Positions 5,357 through 5,992 of a stretch of DNA of 5,992 nucleotides are shown piece after piece (position 1 is the first letter of the stretch; each line of letters opens with the position of its first letter). The position numbers were made by a program, and so were the translations under genes. Source of the DNA: Pseudomonadota bacterium (lineage in GTDB: Bacteria; Pseudomonadota; Alphaproteobacteria; Rhodobacterales; Rhodobacteraceae); NCBI GenBank assembly GCA_027592105.1, contig JAQCLA010000152.1, positions 1-5,992 of the forward strand, in the 5' to 3' direction. The notes beneath the pieces were generated by a model. It was not told where the DNA came from. It did not search any database and was given only the letters and a program-made list of their open reading frames with translations.

Positions 5357-5992
5357 TTACCGCAGCCACAAATTCTCGCGCTTCAGCGTGTTGCGGATGA
5401 CTTGTTCGCGGCGAGGAAGGTTGGCGCGGTCGAACAGCACGCGGGCCTTGGCCCCTTTGCCTTGGTAGATCATCCGCTTAATTGGCTCGTAGGTCTTGAG
5501 CACCTTTTTCATGCGGTTAGGGGCGGTGATATCCTCCAAAAGGTCGATCACCGCCTGATCCTCGCGCGCATAGGCCAAGGGCAGCACGCGGTAGTGGCAG
5601 CTATGGCTACCATCGAGCCAGCCGGGCGGCAGCGCATCGCGCCCACCGCCCAAGGCATGGATCACCAAGGGCAGCGCCACTTGGTCGAGCCACGGGTCCA
5701 GCGATTGGCAGACCAATTCTGGCGGGGGGCTGTCGCGGATGGCGCGGGCATATTCCAAAAAGCGCGCCCCAAAGGCCACCGGGTCGCGGTAGTAGAAGAA
5801 GCCCGCGTTGAAATAGAGATAGTGCCGCCAGTATTCCGCAGGCCATGCGGGGTCGAGCGAGGCCTCGAATTCCAGGCCGAACTTGTCGTAGAGCGATTTC
5901 CAAGTCGCGGTATAGCCCGGCCCGTAAAGCTCGCGTTGCGGCCATGTCGCCTCGACCTTGAGGCTGGCCGAGGGGCGGTCGAAATCGAAGGG
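5357..5992 (-). CDS. Hypothetical protein, C-terminal 211 residues (5' end outside window)
   Basis: The minus-strand frame is open from the window edge to TAA at 5359-5357 and encodes 211 residues of even, soluble-looking sequence, with no membrane segment or signal visible in this part. I do not recognise a named family with certainty. It begins in PFDFDRPSASL, then has aromatic-rich YWRHYLYFNAGFFYYRDP (54-71), then CQSLDPWLDQVALPLV (95-110), and ends in a basic tail rich in K and R (MKKVLKTYEPIKRM through NTLKRENLWLR). The FNAG-plus-aromatic motif followed about 40 residues later by a D-Q pair resembles the acceptor side of GT-A glycosyltransferases, but the nucleotide-sugar DxD motif is not in the visible part. 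This is a weak inference. The gene is convergent with clpX and shares its terminator region. A GTG at 5779 is an internal codon, not a likely start, because the frame and its character continue upstream. Confidence 0.8.
   Translation of the reverse strand, partial: PFDFDRPSASLKVEATWPQRELYGPGYTATWKSLYDKFGLEFEASLDPAWPAEYWRHYLYFNAGFFYYRDPVAFGARFLEYARAIRDSPPPELVCQSLDPWLDQVALPLVIHALGGGRDALPPGWLDGSHSCHYRVLPLAYAREDQAVIDLLEDITAPNRMKKVLKTYEPIKRMIYQGKGAKARVLFDRANLPRREQVIRNTLKRENLWLR

Overview
The window looks like chromosomal DNA of an alphaproteobacterium, most likely Rhodobacterales (Roseobacter group). This rests on the high GC content, a ChoXWV-type choline ATPase, a propeptide-less ClpP followed by an alphaproteobacterial-style ClpX, and remnants resembling the rhodobacteral cryptochrome/photolyase family. 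It is mostly conserved housekeeping and catabolic sequence. No mobile element, CRISPR array, tRNA or rRNA was seen.

Left part (1-2500): the 3' end of a GFA/CENP-V-type zinc protein overlaps by four bases (ATGA) the start of choV, the ATPase of a choline ABC importer. Convergent to it, with only 31 bases between the stop codons, lies gcdH (glutaryl-CoA dehydrogenase, lysine/tryptophan catabolism). A good Shine-Dalgarno sequence places the gcdH start at 2500, not at the upstream ATG.

Middle (2501-3244): there is no intact gene here. It holds a candidate palindromic operator ahead of gcdH, an unusually AT-rich island of about 80 bp (2621-2700) with direct and inverted repeats and an adjacent consensus DnaA box, and a decayed minus-strand photolyase/cryptochrome-like gene (2699-3097). 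That pseudogene has apparently lost its start codon, carries a large internal deletion and a 1-nt frameshift, and is cut off after the FAD-binding motif. A candidate clpP promoter follows.

Right part (3245-5992): clpP and clpX encode the peptidase and unfoldase of the ClpXP protease. They are separated by a 143-bp spacer in which a weak terminator hairpin runs directly into a TTGACA box, so clpX probably has its own promoter as well as read-through from clpP. A strong hairpin terminator ends clpX. Convergent to it is the 3' end of an unrecognised gene, truncated by the window edge, with faint glycosyltransferase-like motifs.

I found no convincing new system. The items most worth a second look are the photolyase remnant and the AT-rich island beside it.
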